Source: an uncultured bacterium
GTDB lineage: Bacteria; Bacteroidota; Rhodothermia; Rhodothermales; Rubricoccaceae
NCBI GenBank assembly: GCA_947493945.1
Contig: CANLSR010000007.1
Coordinates: forward strand, 62,001 to 126,000
Reading direction: 5' to 3'
Length of the DNA: 64,000 nucleotides
In this document: in pieces, positions 1 to 7,675 of the stretch
Position numbering within the stretch: position 1 is the first letter of the stretch
Layout of the letters: every line of letters starts with the position of its first letter
Notes under the pieces: model-generated
The model's input: the letters and a program-made list of their open reading frames with translations, nothing else
Databases searched by the model: none
Told to the model about the DNA's origin: nothing
Made by a program: the position numbers and the translations under genes

Positions 1-132
1 GCGCTGACCATCAACGACGACCTCATGCGCCACATGGTGCTCCGGTACGACGCCAAGATGGAGCGGCACTACCAGGCCCGCAAGCGCGGCGACGAGATGC
101 CCAAAATCGCGCCCCCCGTCCAGCAAGCCTAA
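1..132 (+). CDS. rpsF: 30S ribosomal protein S6 (C-terminal end, partial)
   Basis: The reading frame is open from the first base and stops at 130-132, giving the last 43 residues of a protein that begins outside the window. The segment ALTINDDLMRHMVLRYD matches the end of the S6 fold, where the last beta strand carries the conserved DxxxxRhmv pattern. A short charged tail (KRGDEMPK) follows. S6 binds S18 in the central domain of 16S rRNA, and the next gene, 9 nt downstream, is rpsR, which is the usual rpsF-rpsR-rplI order. The call rests on the short motif plus strong synteny. Confidence 0.9.
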   Translation, partial: ALTINDDLMRHMVLRYDAKMERHYQARKRGDEMPKIAPPVQQA

Positions 133-141
133 CCCAGACCC

Positions 142-687
142 ATGGCAGAAGTCCAGAACAGCAACGCCGACGCCGCAGGCGCCGGGACCCCGGAAGGCGC
201 CCCCACCGCCGACGACTCGCCCCGCCCCGACGCCGCCTCGCCGGCGTCCGGCGGCCAGCAGGTGACCCAGCTCCCCGAGACCAACGTGGGCTCGGCCCTC
301 GAGGAGTCGGCCGTGCCGACCTCGGCCGACCAGCCGACGGCCGTCGAGCAGGCCGCCCAGCAGATCGGCTCGGAGCCCGCCCCGCGCGCCGTGTCGCCTG
401 AGGTGGCCGCCCGCCTCCTGGCGGCCTCCAACCCGGAGGACCTCCAGCGGATCGTGGCGCCCGGCGCCCAGCGCGCCACGCTCAAGTGCCCCTTCCGGGC
501 CGCCGGCGTCCAGTACATCGACTACAAGGACACCGAGACCTTGAAGCGGTTCGTCAACGAGCAGGGCAAGATGCTGCCGCGCCGGATGACCGGCGTCTCG
601 GCCAAGTACCAGCGCCAGCTCACGACCGCCATCAAGCGCGCTCGCCACGTGGCCCTCCTCCCGTTCGTCGCCGACAACGTCAAGTAG
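142..687 (+). CDS. rpsR: 30S ribosomal protein S18 with long N-terminal extension
   Basis: This gene encodes the small-subunit protein S18, which pairs with S6 on the 30S platform. The S18 core occupies about residues 114-181, with [15 protein letters not shown], the [14 protein letters not shown] rRNA-binding stretch, and [13 protein letters not shown]. The family is normally 70-90 residues, but this protein has 181. The first ~75 residues are rich in Ala, Pro, Asp and Ser and look disordered. A short helical-looking piece ([20 protein letters not shown]) leads into the core. The ATG at 142 is 9 nt after the rpsF stop and the frame has no later Met before the core, so the extension is probably translated. 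It lies in the rpsF-rpsR-rplI operon. Confidence 0.93.
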   Translation: MAEVQNSNADAAGAGTPEGAPTADDSPRPDAASPASGGQQVTQLPETNVGSALEESAVPTSADQPTAVEQAAQQIGSEPAPRAVSPEVAARLLAASNPEDLQRIVAPGAQRATLKCPFRAAGVQYIDYKDTETLKRFVNEQGKMLPRRMTGVSAKYQRQLTTAIKRARHVALLPFVADNVK

Positions 688-764
688 CCGGTGGTGGCCG
701 TCGTCAGCGGCCCGGGCACGCGCTCGCGCCGGCGGCGGCCACCACCGGCCGACCCTCAAACACT

Positions 765-1220
765 ATGAAAGTCATTCTCACCGCGGACCACGACACGCTG
801 GGCCTGCGCGGCGACGAGGTCGAGGTCAAGCCCGGCTACGGCCAGAACTTCCTGATCCCGCGCCAGATGGCCGTCGTCGCCACCCAGTCCACGCGCAAGC
901 GCTACGCCGAGGAAACGAAGCAGGCCGCGCACAAGGTCGAGGCCGCCCGCGGCAACGCCGAGAAGCTGGCCGCCCGCATGGACGGCACCGCGCTCGTGTT
1001 CCCCGTCAAGACGGGCGAGGAGGGCCGGCTGTTCGGCTCGGTCACGACCCAGCAGGTCGCCGACGAGCTCGTCGCCAAGGGCTACGACGTCGACCGCCGC
1101 AAGATCACGATGTCGGAGGACATCCGCACCACGGGCGACTACACGGCCACCGTGCGCCTGCACCCGGAGCACAGCGCCGAGATCAAGGTCTCGGTCGTGG
1201 CCGAGGAGTCCTCGCTCTAG
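765..1220 (+). CDS. rplI: 50S ribosomal protein L9
   Basis: L9 binds 23S rRNA near the L1 stalk and helps keep the reading frame. The 151-residue product has the N-terminal domain (MKVILTADHDTLGLRGDEVEVKPGYGQNFLIP), a long charged central helix (about residues 40-75), and the C-terminal domain with the LFGSVTTQQVADEL motif. Length and architecture are normal for the family. The frame is open upstream to 486, but the ATG at 765 gives the canonical MKVIL start, so I use it. It is 77 nt after rpsR and is followed by a strong terminator, so it ends the ribosomal operon. Confidence 0.97.
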   Translation: MKVILTADHDTLGLRGDEVEVKPGYGQNFLIPRQMAVVATQSTRKRYAEETKQAAHKVEAARGNAEKLAARMDGTALVFPVKTGEEGRLFGSVTTQQVADELVAKGYDVDRRKITMSEDIRTTGDYTATVRLHPEHSAEIKVSVVAEESSL

Positions 1221-1240
1221 CGACCTCCGCCGCCGGTTTT

Positions 1241-1275
1241 GGCCCCGCTCGCCCCCGCGGCGAGCGGGGCCTTTT
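1241..1275 (+). terminator. Rho-independent terminator after rplI
   Basis: A perfect 12-bp stem (GGCCCCGCTCGC at 1241-1252 and its complement at 1260-1271) encloses a 7-nt loop and is followed directly by TTTT (1272-1275). It lies 20 nt after the rplI stop and closes the ribosomal-protein operon. Confidence 0.9.
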
Positions 1276-1370
1276 GGTACCCGTCCCGCTGATTAGTGCC
1301 CGTCCCGCTGGCGGCCGTCACCGGCGAGCACCGCGCAGACGCCGGCCGCAGACGCGGGGGCCGTCTGCCC

Positions 1371-2489
1371 CTACGCTTCGAGGTCCGGTGGGCGGTTGCC
1401 CTCGCGGTCGTCGTCGGGGGCCTGGGGGGCGTCGGCGGGCGGGCGGCCGCTTTGCCCGTCGCCTCCGCCAGCGCGGAGGGCCCAGGCGATGCCGGCCGGC
1501 TCGGGCGCGTCTCCGCTTTCGGGGACCGGCCAGCCCTCGCGCTGGCGCGTCCGGTCGCCGTCGGTGGCCTCGGTCTGGTCGTGGAATAGGATCTGCTGGG
1601 TCGGGAACGGCAGGTCGATGCCGGCGCCCAGGAGCGCCTGGCTGACCCGGATCAGCACCTGGTCATGCAGCTTGACCACGTTGCTGCGCGTCGGGTCGGT
1701 CCACCAGCGCACGCGCAGGTTCACCGACGAGCCGGCCAGGTCCCACGTCAGCACGTCCGGGCCGGGGTCCTGCATGATCCCGTCGATGCCCCGGACGGCG
1801 TCGAGCGCGATCCGCTTGGCCGTCTCGATGTCGTCGCCGTAGCCGATCCCGACGTCGTACTGGCTCCGGACCATCTGGTAGGCCGTGATGACCTGGACCG
1901 GGTCGGAGTAGATTTGGCTGTTCGGGATGATCACGCGGCGGCCGTCGTACGTCCGGATAAACGTGGCCCGCGTCTCGATGGCCTCGACGGCGCCGGTGTA
2001 CTCGCCCGACGTGATCTCGTCGCCCACGCGGAACGGCTCCCTCAGCAGGATCAGGATGCCCGCCAGCAGGTTCTGGAAGATGTCCTGGAAGGCGAACCCG
2101 ATGGCCACGCCGCCGATGCCGAGCGCGGCGAACAGGTCGCCGACCTCGAACGTCGGGAAGATGATGACGAGCGCGACCAGCATCCCGATCACGAGCAGGG
2201 CCGCGTAGGCTAGGCGGCCCAGGACCAGGCCGATGTTGGAGTTGCGCGGGCCGGGCGTGACGCGGTGGACGAGGGACCGGACGCCCTTGGCCGCCAGCCA
2301 CACCACCCCGAACACGACGACGGCGACCCCGATGCGCGGCAGCGCGGCCACCAGCCCGTCGAGCATGCGCTGGAGCTGGCCGACGGCCTCGCCCGTCGCC
2401 TCGGTCACGCTCACGGCGGCGGTGTCGGCGGGGGCGGCGGGCGCCGCCGTGAGGACGGTGTCTTCGACGACGGAGAGCGTGTCTTGCAT
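1371..2489 (-). CDS. MscS-family mechanosensitive ion channel
   Basis: This is a small-conductance mechanosensitive channel of the inner membrane, which releases solutes on hypo-osmotic shock. The 372-residue product has an N-terminal hydrophilic stretch, then three hydrophobic segments (RIGVAVVVFGVVWLAAKGV, the LAYAALLVIGMLVALVIIF region, and the pore-lining helix LFAALGIGGVAIGFAFQ). The family signature FQDIFQNLLAGILILLREPF and the beta-domain RVGDEI/VEAIETRATFIRTYDGR/VIIPNSQI follow. The last ~60 residues are a polar, probably disordered tail (DGDRTRQREGWPVPESGD). The gene is divergent from alaS, and the 186-nt gap between them holds a small palindromic repeat. Confidence 0.93.
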   Translation of the reverse strand: MQDTLSVVEDTVLTAAPAAPADTAAVSVTEATGEAVGQLQRMLDGLVAALPRIGVAVVVFGVVWLAAKGVRSLVHRVTPGPRNSNIGLVLGRLAYAALLVIGMLVALVIIFPTFEVGDLFAALGIGGVAIGFAFQDIFQNLLAGILILLREPFRVGDEITSGEYTGAVEAIETRATFIRTYDGRRVIIPNSQIYSDPVQVITAYQMVRSQYDVGIGYGDDIETAKRIALDAVRGIDGIMQDPGPDVLTWDLAGSSVNLRVRWWTDPTRSNVVKLHDQVLIRVSQALLGAGIDLPFPTQQILFHDQTEATDGDRTRQREGWPVPESGDAPEPAGIAWALRAGGGDGQSGRPPADAPQAPDDDREGNRPPDLEA

Positions 2490-2508
2490 GGCGGGGGGGA
2501 GGGGGCGC

Positions 2509-2529
2509 CGCTGGCGGCGGTCGCCAGCG
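2509..2529. repeat. GCTGGCGG-type extragenic palindrome, copy 1
   Basis: CGCTGGCG (2509-2516) and its complement CGCCAGCG (2522-2529) flank a 5-nt spacer between the divergent mscS-like gene and alaS. It is one of eight related intergenic palindromes in this window. Confidence 0.6.
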
Positions 2530-2647
2530 CGGGCAGAGACGCGGGCCGAGCGGCGGGGTTCACGCCCGCGTCACGGGGCCCGCCCGGCGGCGCCCGGGGC
2601 TCACCGCGAATCCCCGCCGCGCGCGGACCCCGCCCGGACCGCCGGGG

Positions 2648-2654
2648 TAGCTTC
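2648..2654 (+). promoter_or_regulatory. TANNYT-type promoter box for alaS
   Basis: TAGCTTC lies 21 nt before the alaS ATG. Near-identical boxes (TAGCTTG, TACCTTG, TAGCTTT) occur at similar distances before many starts in this window. This resembles the Bacteroidota -7 element TAnnTTTG with one T fewer. No convincing -33 element is visible. Confidence 0.5.
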
Positions 2655-2675
2655 TCGGCACGCCCCCGACGACCC

Positions 2676-5585
2676 ATGTCCCAGACCCCGCCGCGCACCG
2701 CCAACGAGACCCGCCAGTCGTTCCTCGACTTCTTTCGTGAGAAGGGCCACGAGATCGTGCCCTCGGCGCCCATCGTGCCCCAGGGCGACCCGACGCTGCT
2801 GTTCATCAACGCCGGCATGAACCCGTTCAAGGACGTGTTCCTGGGGACGGGCTCGCGGCCGTACGACCGCGTCGCGGACACCCAGAAGTGCTTGCGCGTG
2901 AGCGGCAAGCACAACGACCTCGACGAAGTCGGCCTCGACACGTACCACCACACGTTCTTCGAGATGCTCGGCAACTGGAGCTTCGGGGACTACTTCAAAA
3001 AGGAGGCTATCGCGTGGGCCTGGGAGCTACTCGTGGACCGGTGGGGCCTGGAGCCGGACCGCTTGTACGTCACCGTCCACGCTGGCGACGAGGCGCTGGG
3101 CTTGGCGCCGGACGAGGAGGCGGCCGACCTGTGGACCAGCGAGACGTCGGTGCCGCCGGCCCACATCCTGTACCAGTCGTCCAAGGACAACTTCTGGATG
3201 ATGGGCGAGACCGGCCCGTGCGGCCCGTGCTCCGAGATCCACGTCGACTTGCGCGACGACCACGAGCGGGCCATCGTGCCGGGCCAGGATCTGGTCAACA
3301 AGGACGACCCGCGCGTGATGGAGATCTGGAACCTGGTCTTCATCCAGTACAACGCCGTCAAGGCCGCCGACGGCACCCCCGCCCCGCCGGACGCCGACGC
3401 GGACCCGAGCGACCAAGCTGATACGTCGATCGCGCTGGAGCCGCTGGCTGCCCAGCATGTCGACACGGGCATGGGCTTCGAGCGGATCTGCGCCGTGCTC
3501 CAGGGCAAGACCTCGAACTACGACACCGACCTGTTCGAGGGCATCCTGGCCGCGCTGTCCCAACGCGCCGACCTGAAGCCGTACGATCAGTACGACGAGA
3601 CCGACGACGACGACCGCCGCATTCGCATCGCGATGCGCGTCGTGGCCGACCACGTCCGCACGCTGGCCATTGCGATTGCCGACGGGGCGCTGCCGGGCAA
3701 CACCGGCCGGGGCTACGTGCTCCGGCGGATCCTGCGCCGCGCCGTCCGCTACGGCTATCAGTCGCTGGGCCTGCGCGAGCCGTTCATGGCCGCGCTCCTG
3801 CCCGCGCTGGCGGACGAGATGGGCGAGGCGTTCCCGGAGCTCGTCGCGTCGATGGACACCGCCAGTCGGGTGATTACGGGGGAGGAGGAGTCGTTTCTCA
3901 AGACGCTGGCTGAAGGCATCGAAATGTTCGAGACCTTTAACAGGGCTATCTCGATTAAGCACTACGCAGTTGCAGGCCGAGGTGCGCCTGTCGACCTGAG
4001 CAACAAAGGAGAGATTAGCCTAATACTGAGAGCATATCCAGGACGCGAGCCTGAAGAAGCGTTTGCTGACTTTCAGGAGAAGGTCCAGGAGAAGGTTCTG
4101 CCGGGGGAGGTGGCTTTCCTATTGCACGACACCTACGGCTTCCCCTCAGACCTGACCGATGTGATGGCGCGCGAGCGTGAGTTGAGCGTCGACCACGCGC
4201 GGTTCGACGTGCTGATGGGCGAGCAGCGCGACCGGGCGCGCGCCGCCGCCGGCTTCTCGATGGACTTGTCGGACGTGGACCTGTGGGACGCCACCGCCGA
4301 TACGCCCGCCGAGATCGCCTTCGTCGGCTACGACCAGCTGGCGGTCGACGGCGCCCGCGTCTTGAAGACGCGGACGGTGGGAGAGGGCGACGAGGCGCGG
4401 CACGAGTTGGTGCTCGACGTGACTCCGTTCTACGCCGAGTCGGGCGGCCAGATCGGCGACACCGGCACGCTGGCGGTTGGCGGCGACGAGGTCCAGGTGC
4501 TCGACACCGTCAAAGACGCCCAAGGCACCATCATCCACGTCGTGGACCGTCTGCCCGCCGACGCCGGCGCCGACGTGACGGCGTCGGTCGACGCCGACCG
4601 CCGCCGGCGCATCATGCGTCACCACACGGCCACTCACCTGCTGCACGCGGCGCTGCGCGAGGTGCTGGGCGACCACGTCCACCAAAAGGGGTCGCTGGTC
4701 GCGCCCGACCGCCTGCGCTTCGACTTCTCGCACTTCGAGCGACTCACCGACGACGAGCGCCAGCGGGTCGAGCGCCGCGTCAACGCGCTCGTGCTCGCCA
4801 ACATCGCCAAAGGCGAGGAACGCGACGTGCCGCTGGCGGAGGCCAAGGAGCGTGGCGCGACGGCGCTGTTCGGCGAGAAGTACGGCGAGCGCGTGCGCAT
4901 GATCATGTTCGGGCCGGAGTCGGTCGAGCTGTGCGGCGGCACGCACGTCGGCGCGACGGGCGCGGTGGGCCTGTTCCAAATCACGTCGGAGTCGTCCGTC
5001 GCCTCGGGCGTGCGGCGCATCGAGGCCGTCGCCGGCGAAGCTGCGCTGGAGTGGCTGGCGGGAGAGCTGGGCGAGTTGAACACGGCACGCGACCAGTTCA
5101 AGCAAGTCCCCGACGGACTGGCCCTTTCCATCGAAGGCCTCCAGCACGACGTGAAGTCGCTGGAGGCGACCATCGCCGGGCTCCGCGCCGAGAACGCGGC
5201 GGCGGGCTTGGACGCCATCCTGGACGCCGCCGCGGACGTGGACGGCGTGCGCCTGGCGACGGGTGAGATCGCCGGTGCCGACATGGACACGTTGCGCGGC
5301 CTGGCCGAGACGGCGCGCGAGCGGCTGGCGGCGACGGGCGGCGGCGTGGCCGTGTTTGGATCGGCCGACCCGGCCGAGGGCAAGGCGTTCCTGGCCGCCT
5401 CCGTCACCGACGACCTGGTGGCGCGCGGCGTCCAGGCCGGCAAGTTGGTGGGCGCGCTCGCCAAGAAGATGGGTGGCGGCGGCGGCGGCCGGCCTACGCT
5501 CGCCACCGCCGGCGGCAAAAACCCCGACGGTCTGGGCGACGCGCTGGCGGCCGCGGCCGACGAGGTCCGCCCCATGCTCGGGTAG
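2676..5585 (+). CDS. alaS: Alanine--tRNA ligase
   Basis: AlaRS charges tRNA-Ala and edits mischarged tRNA. The 969-residue protein begins MSQTPPRTANETRQSFLDFF. It has the class II aminoacylation core (motif 2 region with FFEMLGNWSFGDYFKKEAI; CGPCSEIH zinc-like motif), a tRNA-recognition region, and the editing domain with HHTATHLLH (about 649) and CGGTHV (about 753). It ends in a C-Ala domain (GGGGGGRPTLATAGG). The family is usually ~875 residues. Part of the excess is a segment near residues 410-475, just before KVLPGEVAFLLHDTYGFP, whose DNA (about 3905-4095) is clearly AT-richer than its surroundings. The frame is intact. The ATG at 2676 is chosen over upstream in-frame codons because it gives the canonical start and has a TAGCTTC box 21 nt upstream. 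Confidence 0.97.
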   Translation: MSQTPPRTANETRQSFLDFFREKGHEIVPSAPIVPQGDPTLLFINAGMNPFKDVFLGTGSRPYDRVADTQKCLRVSGKHNDLDEVGLDTYHHTFFEMLGNWSFGDYFKKEAIAWAWELLVDRWGLEPDRLYVTVHAGDEALGLAPDEEAADLWTSETSVPPAHILYQSSKDNFWMMGETGPCGPCSEIHVDLRDDHERAIVPGQDLVNKDDPRVMEIWNLVFIQYNAVKAADGTPAPPDADADPSDQADTSIALEPLAAQHVDTGMGFERICAVLQGKTSNYDTDLFEGILAALSQRADLKPYDQYDETDDDDRRIRIAMRVVADHVRTLAIAIADGALPGNTGRGYVLRRILRRAVRYGYQSLGLREPFMAALLPALADEMGEAFPELVASMDTASRVITGEEESFLKTLAEGIEMFETFNRAISIKHYAVAGRGAPVDLSNKGEISLILRAYPGREPEEAFADFQEKVQEKVLPGEVAFLLHDTYGFPSDLTDVMARERELSVDHARFDVLMGEQRDRARAAAGFSMDLSDVDLWDATADTPAEIAFVGYDQLAVDGARVLKTRTVGEGDEARHELVLDVTPFYAESGGQIGDTGTLAVGGDEVQVLDTVKDAQGTIIHVVDRLPADAGADVTASVDADRRRRIMRHHTATHLLHAALREVLGDHVHQKGSLVAPDRLRFDFSHFERLTDDERQRVERRVNALVLANIAKGEERDVPLAEAKERGATALFGEKYGERVRMIMFGPESVELCGGTHVGATGAVGLFQITSESSVASGVRRIEAVAGEAALEWLAGELGELNTARDQFKQVPDGLALSIEGLQHDVKSLEATIAGLRAENAAAGLDAILDAAADVDGVRLATGEIAGADMDTLRGLAETARERLAATGGGVAVFGSADPAEGKAFLAASVTDDLVARGVQAGKLVGALAKKMGGGGGGRPTLATAGGKNPDGLGDALAAAADEVRPMLG

Positions 5586-5660
5586 TCACCGAGCTTTCGC
5601 ACGGGCAGGAGCGCGCATCCGGCCCGAGTCTCGTTTACCGCCGACACCTCGGCCTGTCCC

Positions 5661-6293
5661 ATGCTTCGCCTCGCCGTTTCGGCTCTCGCCCTCCTCGCGC
5701 TCCCGGCGTCCGCCCAGGCGCCCGCGGCCCAAGACACGGGCGGCGTGTTGCTCATCGAAAACGTGCCGACTTACTCGGCCGGCATGGGGCGCACCGACGG
5801 GCCGTTTACCCTGATCTCGCTCGACGGGACGGTCGTCGTGGCCCCGGACGCCACGGCGCGCGCCGACTCGGCCTCGGGCGCTTGGGACATCGGGCTGCGC
5901 GGGACCGAGGTGATCCTGAACGGCGGCGCCAGCGGGCCGGGCGAGCGCCGCGGCCGGCTGCTGCCGACGTCGCTGGAGCCGGGCGCCACGATCACCGGAC
6001 CGCTAGGCACGATGCCGATGGACGGCGAGGGCGAGTGCCCGCGCGGCGAGGCTCGGGTGGTGTGCCACGGCTCGGGCAACGGCTGGTACGAGTACGCAAG
6101 CAACGGCGTCCAGCCCCTCGACCGCACGCTGCTGGTGGAGCGGCCGGACGGCACGGTGTTCCAGGTCCGCTTCGTGCGCTACGACCTGGGCGACGCGCTG
6201 CCGTCGGGCGTCCGCCCGCGCTACGTGACGCTGGAGGTGTCGCGCGCGACGCCCGTGGACGCGCCCGCCATGCCGGCCGTCGAGCAGGACTGA
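5661..6293 (+). CDS. HmuY-like secreted/envelope protein
   Basis: The 210-residue product starts with a clear Sec signal peptide (MLRLAVSALALLALPASAQA). The body carries the pattern of the HmuY family (haem-binding envelope proteins of Bacteroidota): FTLISLDGTVVVAPD, then SGAWDIGLRGTEVILNGGAS, then GNGWYEYASNGVQPLDRTLLVERPDG (broken here for length) and VFQVRFVRYD. In the family the WDIxFRGT...NGG and W-Y-Y...P...vlvvRt.DGkyaKlrI patterns are typical. The paired haem-ligand histidines of Porphyromonas HmuY are not evident, so haem binding is not claimed. It stands alone downstream of alaS. Confidence 0.65.
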   Translation: MLRLAVSALALLALPASAQAPAAQDTGGVLLIENVPTYSAGMGRTDGPFTLISLDGTVVVAPDATARADSASGAWDIGLRGTEVILNGGASGPGERRGRLLPTSLEPGATITGPLGTMPMDGEGECPRGEARVVCHGSGNGWYEYASNGVQPLDRTLLVERPDGTVFQVRFVRYDLGDALPSGVRPRYVTLEVSRATPVDAPAMPAVEQD

Positions 6294-6420
6294 ACGGCCT
6301 CCCAGCGGGCGGCGCCCGCCGCTGGCGCTCGGTCCCGGCGGCACGACCGCGGGCCCAGCGTTCCGGGACTCTTCATCGACGGCCTCCGCCCCCGGCGGCC
6401 TCGCCTTGTATTTTGGCGGT

Positions 6421-6507
6421 GGAGAGGTGGCCGAGTGGTTGAAGGCGCTTGTCTCGAAAACAAGTGTGCCCTTACGGGTACCGAGGGTTCGAATCCCTCT
6501 CTCTCCG
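6421..6507 (+). tRNA. tRNA-Ser (CGA)
   Basis: The 87-nt class II tRNA has acceptor strands GGAGAGG (6421-6427) and TCTCTCC (6500-6506) with discriminator G. The anticodon arm CTTGT-CTCGAAA-ACAAG gives anticodon CGA. A long variable arm precedes the T arm GAGGG-TTCGAAT-CCCTC. CCA is not encoded. Confidence 0.97.
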
Positions 6508-6510
6508 CCC

Positions 6511-6541
6511 CGGCCCCGGCTCACCCGAGTCGGGGCCGTTT
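6511..6541 (+). terminator. Terminator after tRNA-Ser
   Basis: A 12-bp hairpin (CGGCCCCGGCTC at 6511-6522 pairing with 6527-6538, one G-U pair, ACCC loop) is followed by TTT at 6539-6541, starting 4 nt after the tRNA. Confidence 0.75.
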
Positions 6542-6555
6542 GGGTTGGTCCCGCC

Positions 6556-6582
6556 CCGCTGGCGGAGACGCGCCGCCAGCGG
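6556..6582. repeat. GCTGGCGG-type extragenic palindrome, copy 2
   Basis: CCGCTGGCGG (6556-6565) and CCGCCAGCGG (6573-6582) form a perfect 10-bp stem around a 7-nt loop (AGACGCG), downstream of the tRNA-Ser terminator. Confidence 0.7.
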
Positions 6583-6660
6583 CCGGCGCGGGTTTCCGTT
6601 GGACCGCTGAGTTGACGGCCACGCCGCGACGTAGCTCCGCAACACCTGGCCCGTTGCGGC

Positions 6661-6684
6661 AGGGGCGTATTGCAATACGCCCCT
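6661..6684. repeat. Perfect 24-nt palindrome of the GGGGCGTA type
   Basis: The half-site AGGGGCGTATTG is followed at once by its exact reverse complement. A second element at 36537-36564 shares GGGGCGTA...TACGCCCC and differs in the six central bases (TTGCAA here, GTGCAC there). Confidence 0.75.
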
Positions 6685-6870
6685 ACGGGTGACCTCGGAG
6701 CCGCGGTTCGATCCGCTACGGGTCTACCAAACTCGGTACGAGGCCATGCCGCCGGTATGACCTCTACGCAAGTCCGTGGAGGTGGCGGGCTGGGCAAGCC
6801 TCACCAAGCCTGGGGAGCGTAGAGAGGCCGCTTGCGAGCGCCGTAGTCGAGTCGGCTTGGATCCACCAAT

Positions 6871-7392
6871 TCACCGGAACCGGCGGAGGATCCAGCGGCG
6901 CAGCGCCGAGAGCGGAGTCGAGGACCGCGCCGGCGTGCCGGACTCGAACAGCGCGCGCTCTTGGGCGCGGCGGCGGACGAGCCCCGGCAGCACCACGCCG
7001 CCGCCGTAGACCCAGCGGTCGAACTCGGCCGCCGCCGCCCACGCGTCGCCCGCGTTGAGGAGCCGGAGCAGGGTCGACTCCGCCAGGCGGCCCTCGCCCA
7101 GGTTGTAGGCGAAGCTGACCAGCGCGTCGAACTGGCGCTGGCTCAGCGGCACGTCGACCCGGCGGCGGACGGCGTCCTCGTACCGGCCGACGGTCTCGCG
7201 CAGCAGCCGGCGCCCGTCGTCGAGCGACAGCGGTACGCGGTAGCCGACGGGCAACACGCCGGTCCAGCCGAACCCGATGGTCTGCACGCCGGCCGGGTCG
7301 GCGTACCAGCCGGGCCGGAACCCCTCGAAGCCCTCGATCAGGCGCAGGCCGTCGTCGGACAAACGGAGCGATTGGTTGTCGGGGTGCGGCAT
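6871..7392 (-). CDS. GH24 (phage-type) lysozyme
   Basis: The 173-residue product is a muramidase of glycoside hydrolase family 24, cleaving the MurNAc-GlcNAc bond of peptidoglycan. The catalytic pattern ExxxxxxxxDxxxxxT is present as IEGFEGFRPGWYADPAG and VQTIGFGWT, giving Glu23, Asp32 and Thr38 with the same 9- and 6-residue spacing as T4 lysozyme (Glu11, Asp20, Thr26). QRQFDALVSFAYNLGEG and the C-terminal GLVRRRAQERALF are also family-typical. There is no signal peptide, so export would need a holin or another route. The ATG at 7392 is used because it gives MPHPDNQSLRLSDDGL directly before the fold. It is near a tRNA gene but has no other phage genes around it. Confidence 0.92.
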   Translation of the reverse strand: MPHPDNQSLRLSDDGLRLIEGFEGFRPGWYADPAGVQTIGFGWTGVLPVGYRVPLSLDDGRRLLRETVGRYEDAVRRRVDVPLSQRQFDALVSFAYNLGEGRLAESTLLRLLNAGDAWAAAAEFDRWVYGGGVVLPGLVRRRAQERALFESGTPARSSTPLSALRRWILRRFR

Positions 7393-7553
7393 CGGGGGGA
7401 GGTGAGCGGCGGGGCGTAGGTGACGAGCGTCAGCGCCCGGTAGCGAGGCGCTGCCCCTACGGCCGCGCGTGGGCCGGGGGACCGTACGCCTACGAGCATG
7501 ACGCGTCCCGGTTGGCCCGATCCGAGAGAAACGCCGCGCGGAGCCGCTCGTCG

Positions 7554-7573
7554 GCGCCGCCAGCTGGCGGCGC
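7554..7573. repeat. GCTGGCGG-type extragenic palindrome, copy 3
   Basis: GCGCCGCCAG (7554-7563) is followed directly by its reverse complement CTGGCGGCGC (7564-7573), a perfect 20-nt palindrome between the divergent lysozyme and S46 peptidase genes. Confidence 0.65.
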
Positions 7574-7635
7574 GTCTCGCGGCCGAGGTCCTGCGAACGG
7601 GCCCGGGGCGTCGGAGGCGCGGAAAGACCGGATGC

Positions 7636-7642
7636 TACCTTG
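7636..7642 (+). promoter_or_regulatory. TACCTTG box for the S46 peptidase
   Basis: TACCTTG is 33 nt before the ATG at 7676 and matches the TANNYTG box seen upstream of many genes here. Confidence 0.45.
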
Positions 7643-7675
7643 GATCCGCACGCTCCGACCCCCGATCCGCCTCCC

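Larger units (their letters stand above)
6542..6870. other. Intergenic region with repeats and no gene
   Basis: No open frame with protein-like character is visible here. The region holds one GCTGGCGG-type palindrome (6556-6582), one GGGGCGTA-type palindrome (6661-6684), and a T-arm-like stretch near 6700-6730 that cannot be folded into a tRNA. Confidence 0.6.

Noticed and set aside
6690..6735. A GGTTCGATCC-containing stretch ending in ACCA, like the 3' part of a tRNA
   Set aside because: No acceptor or anticodon arm can be paired upstream, so it is not annotated as a tRNA gene; it is mentioned only as a possible remnant.
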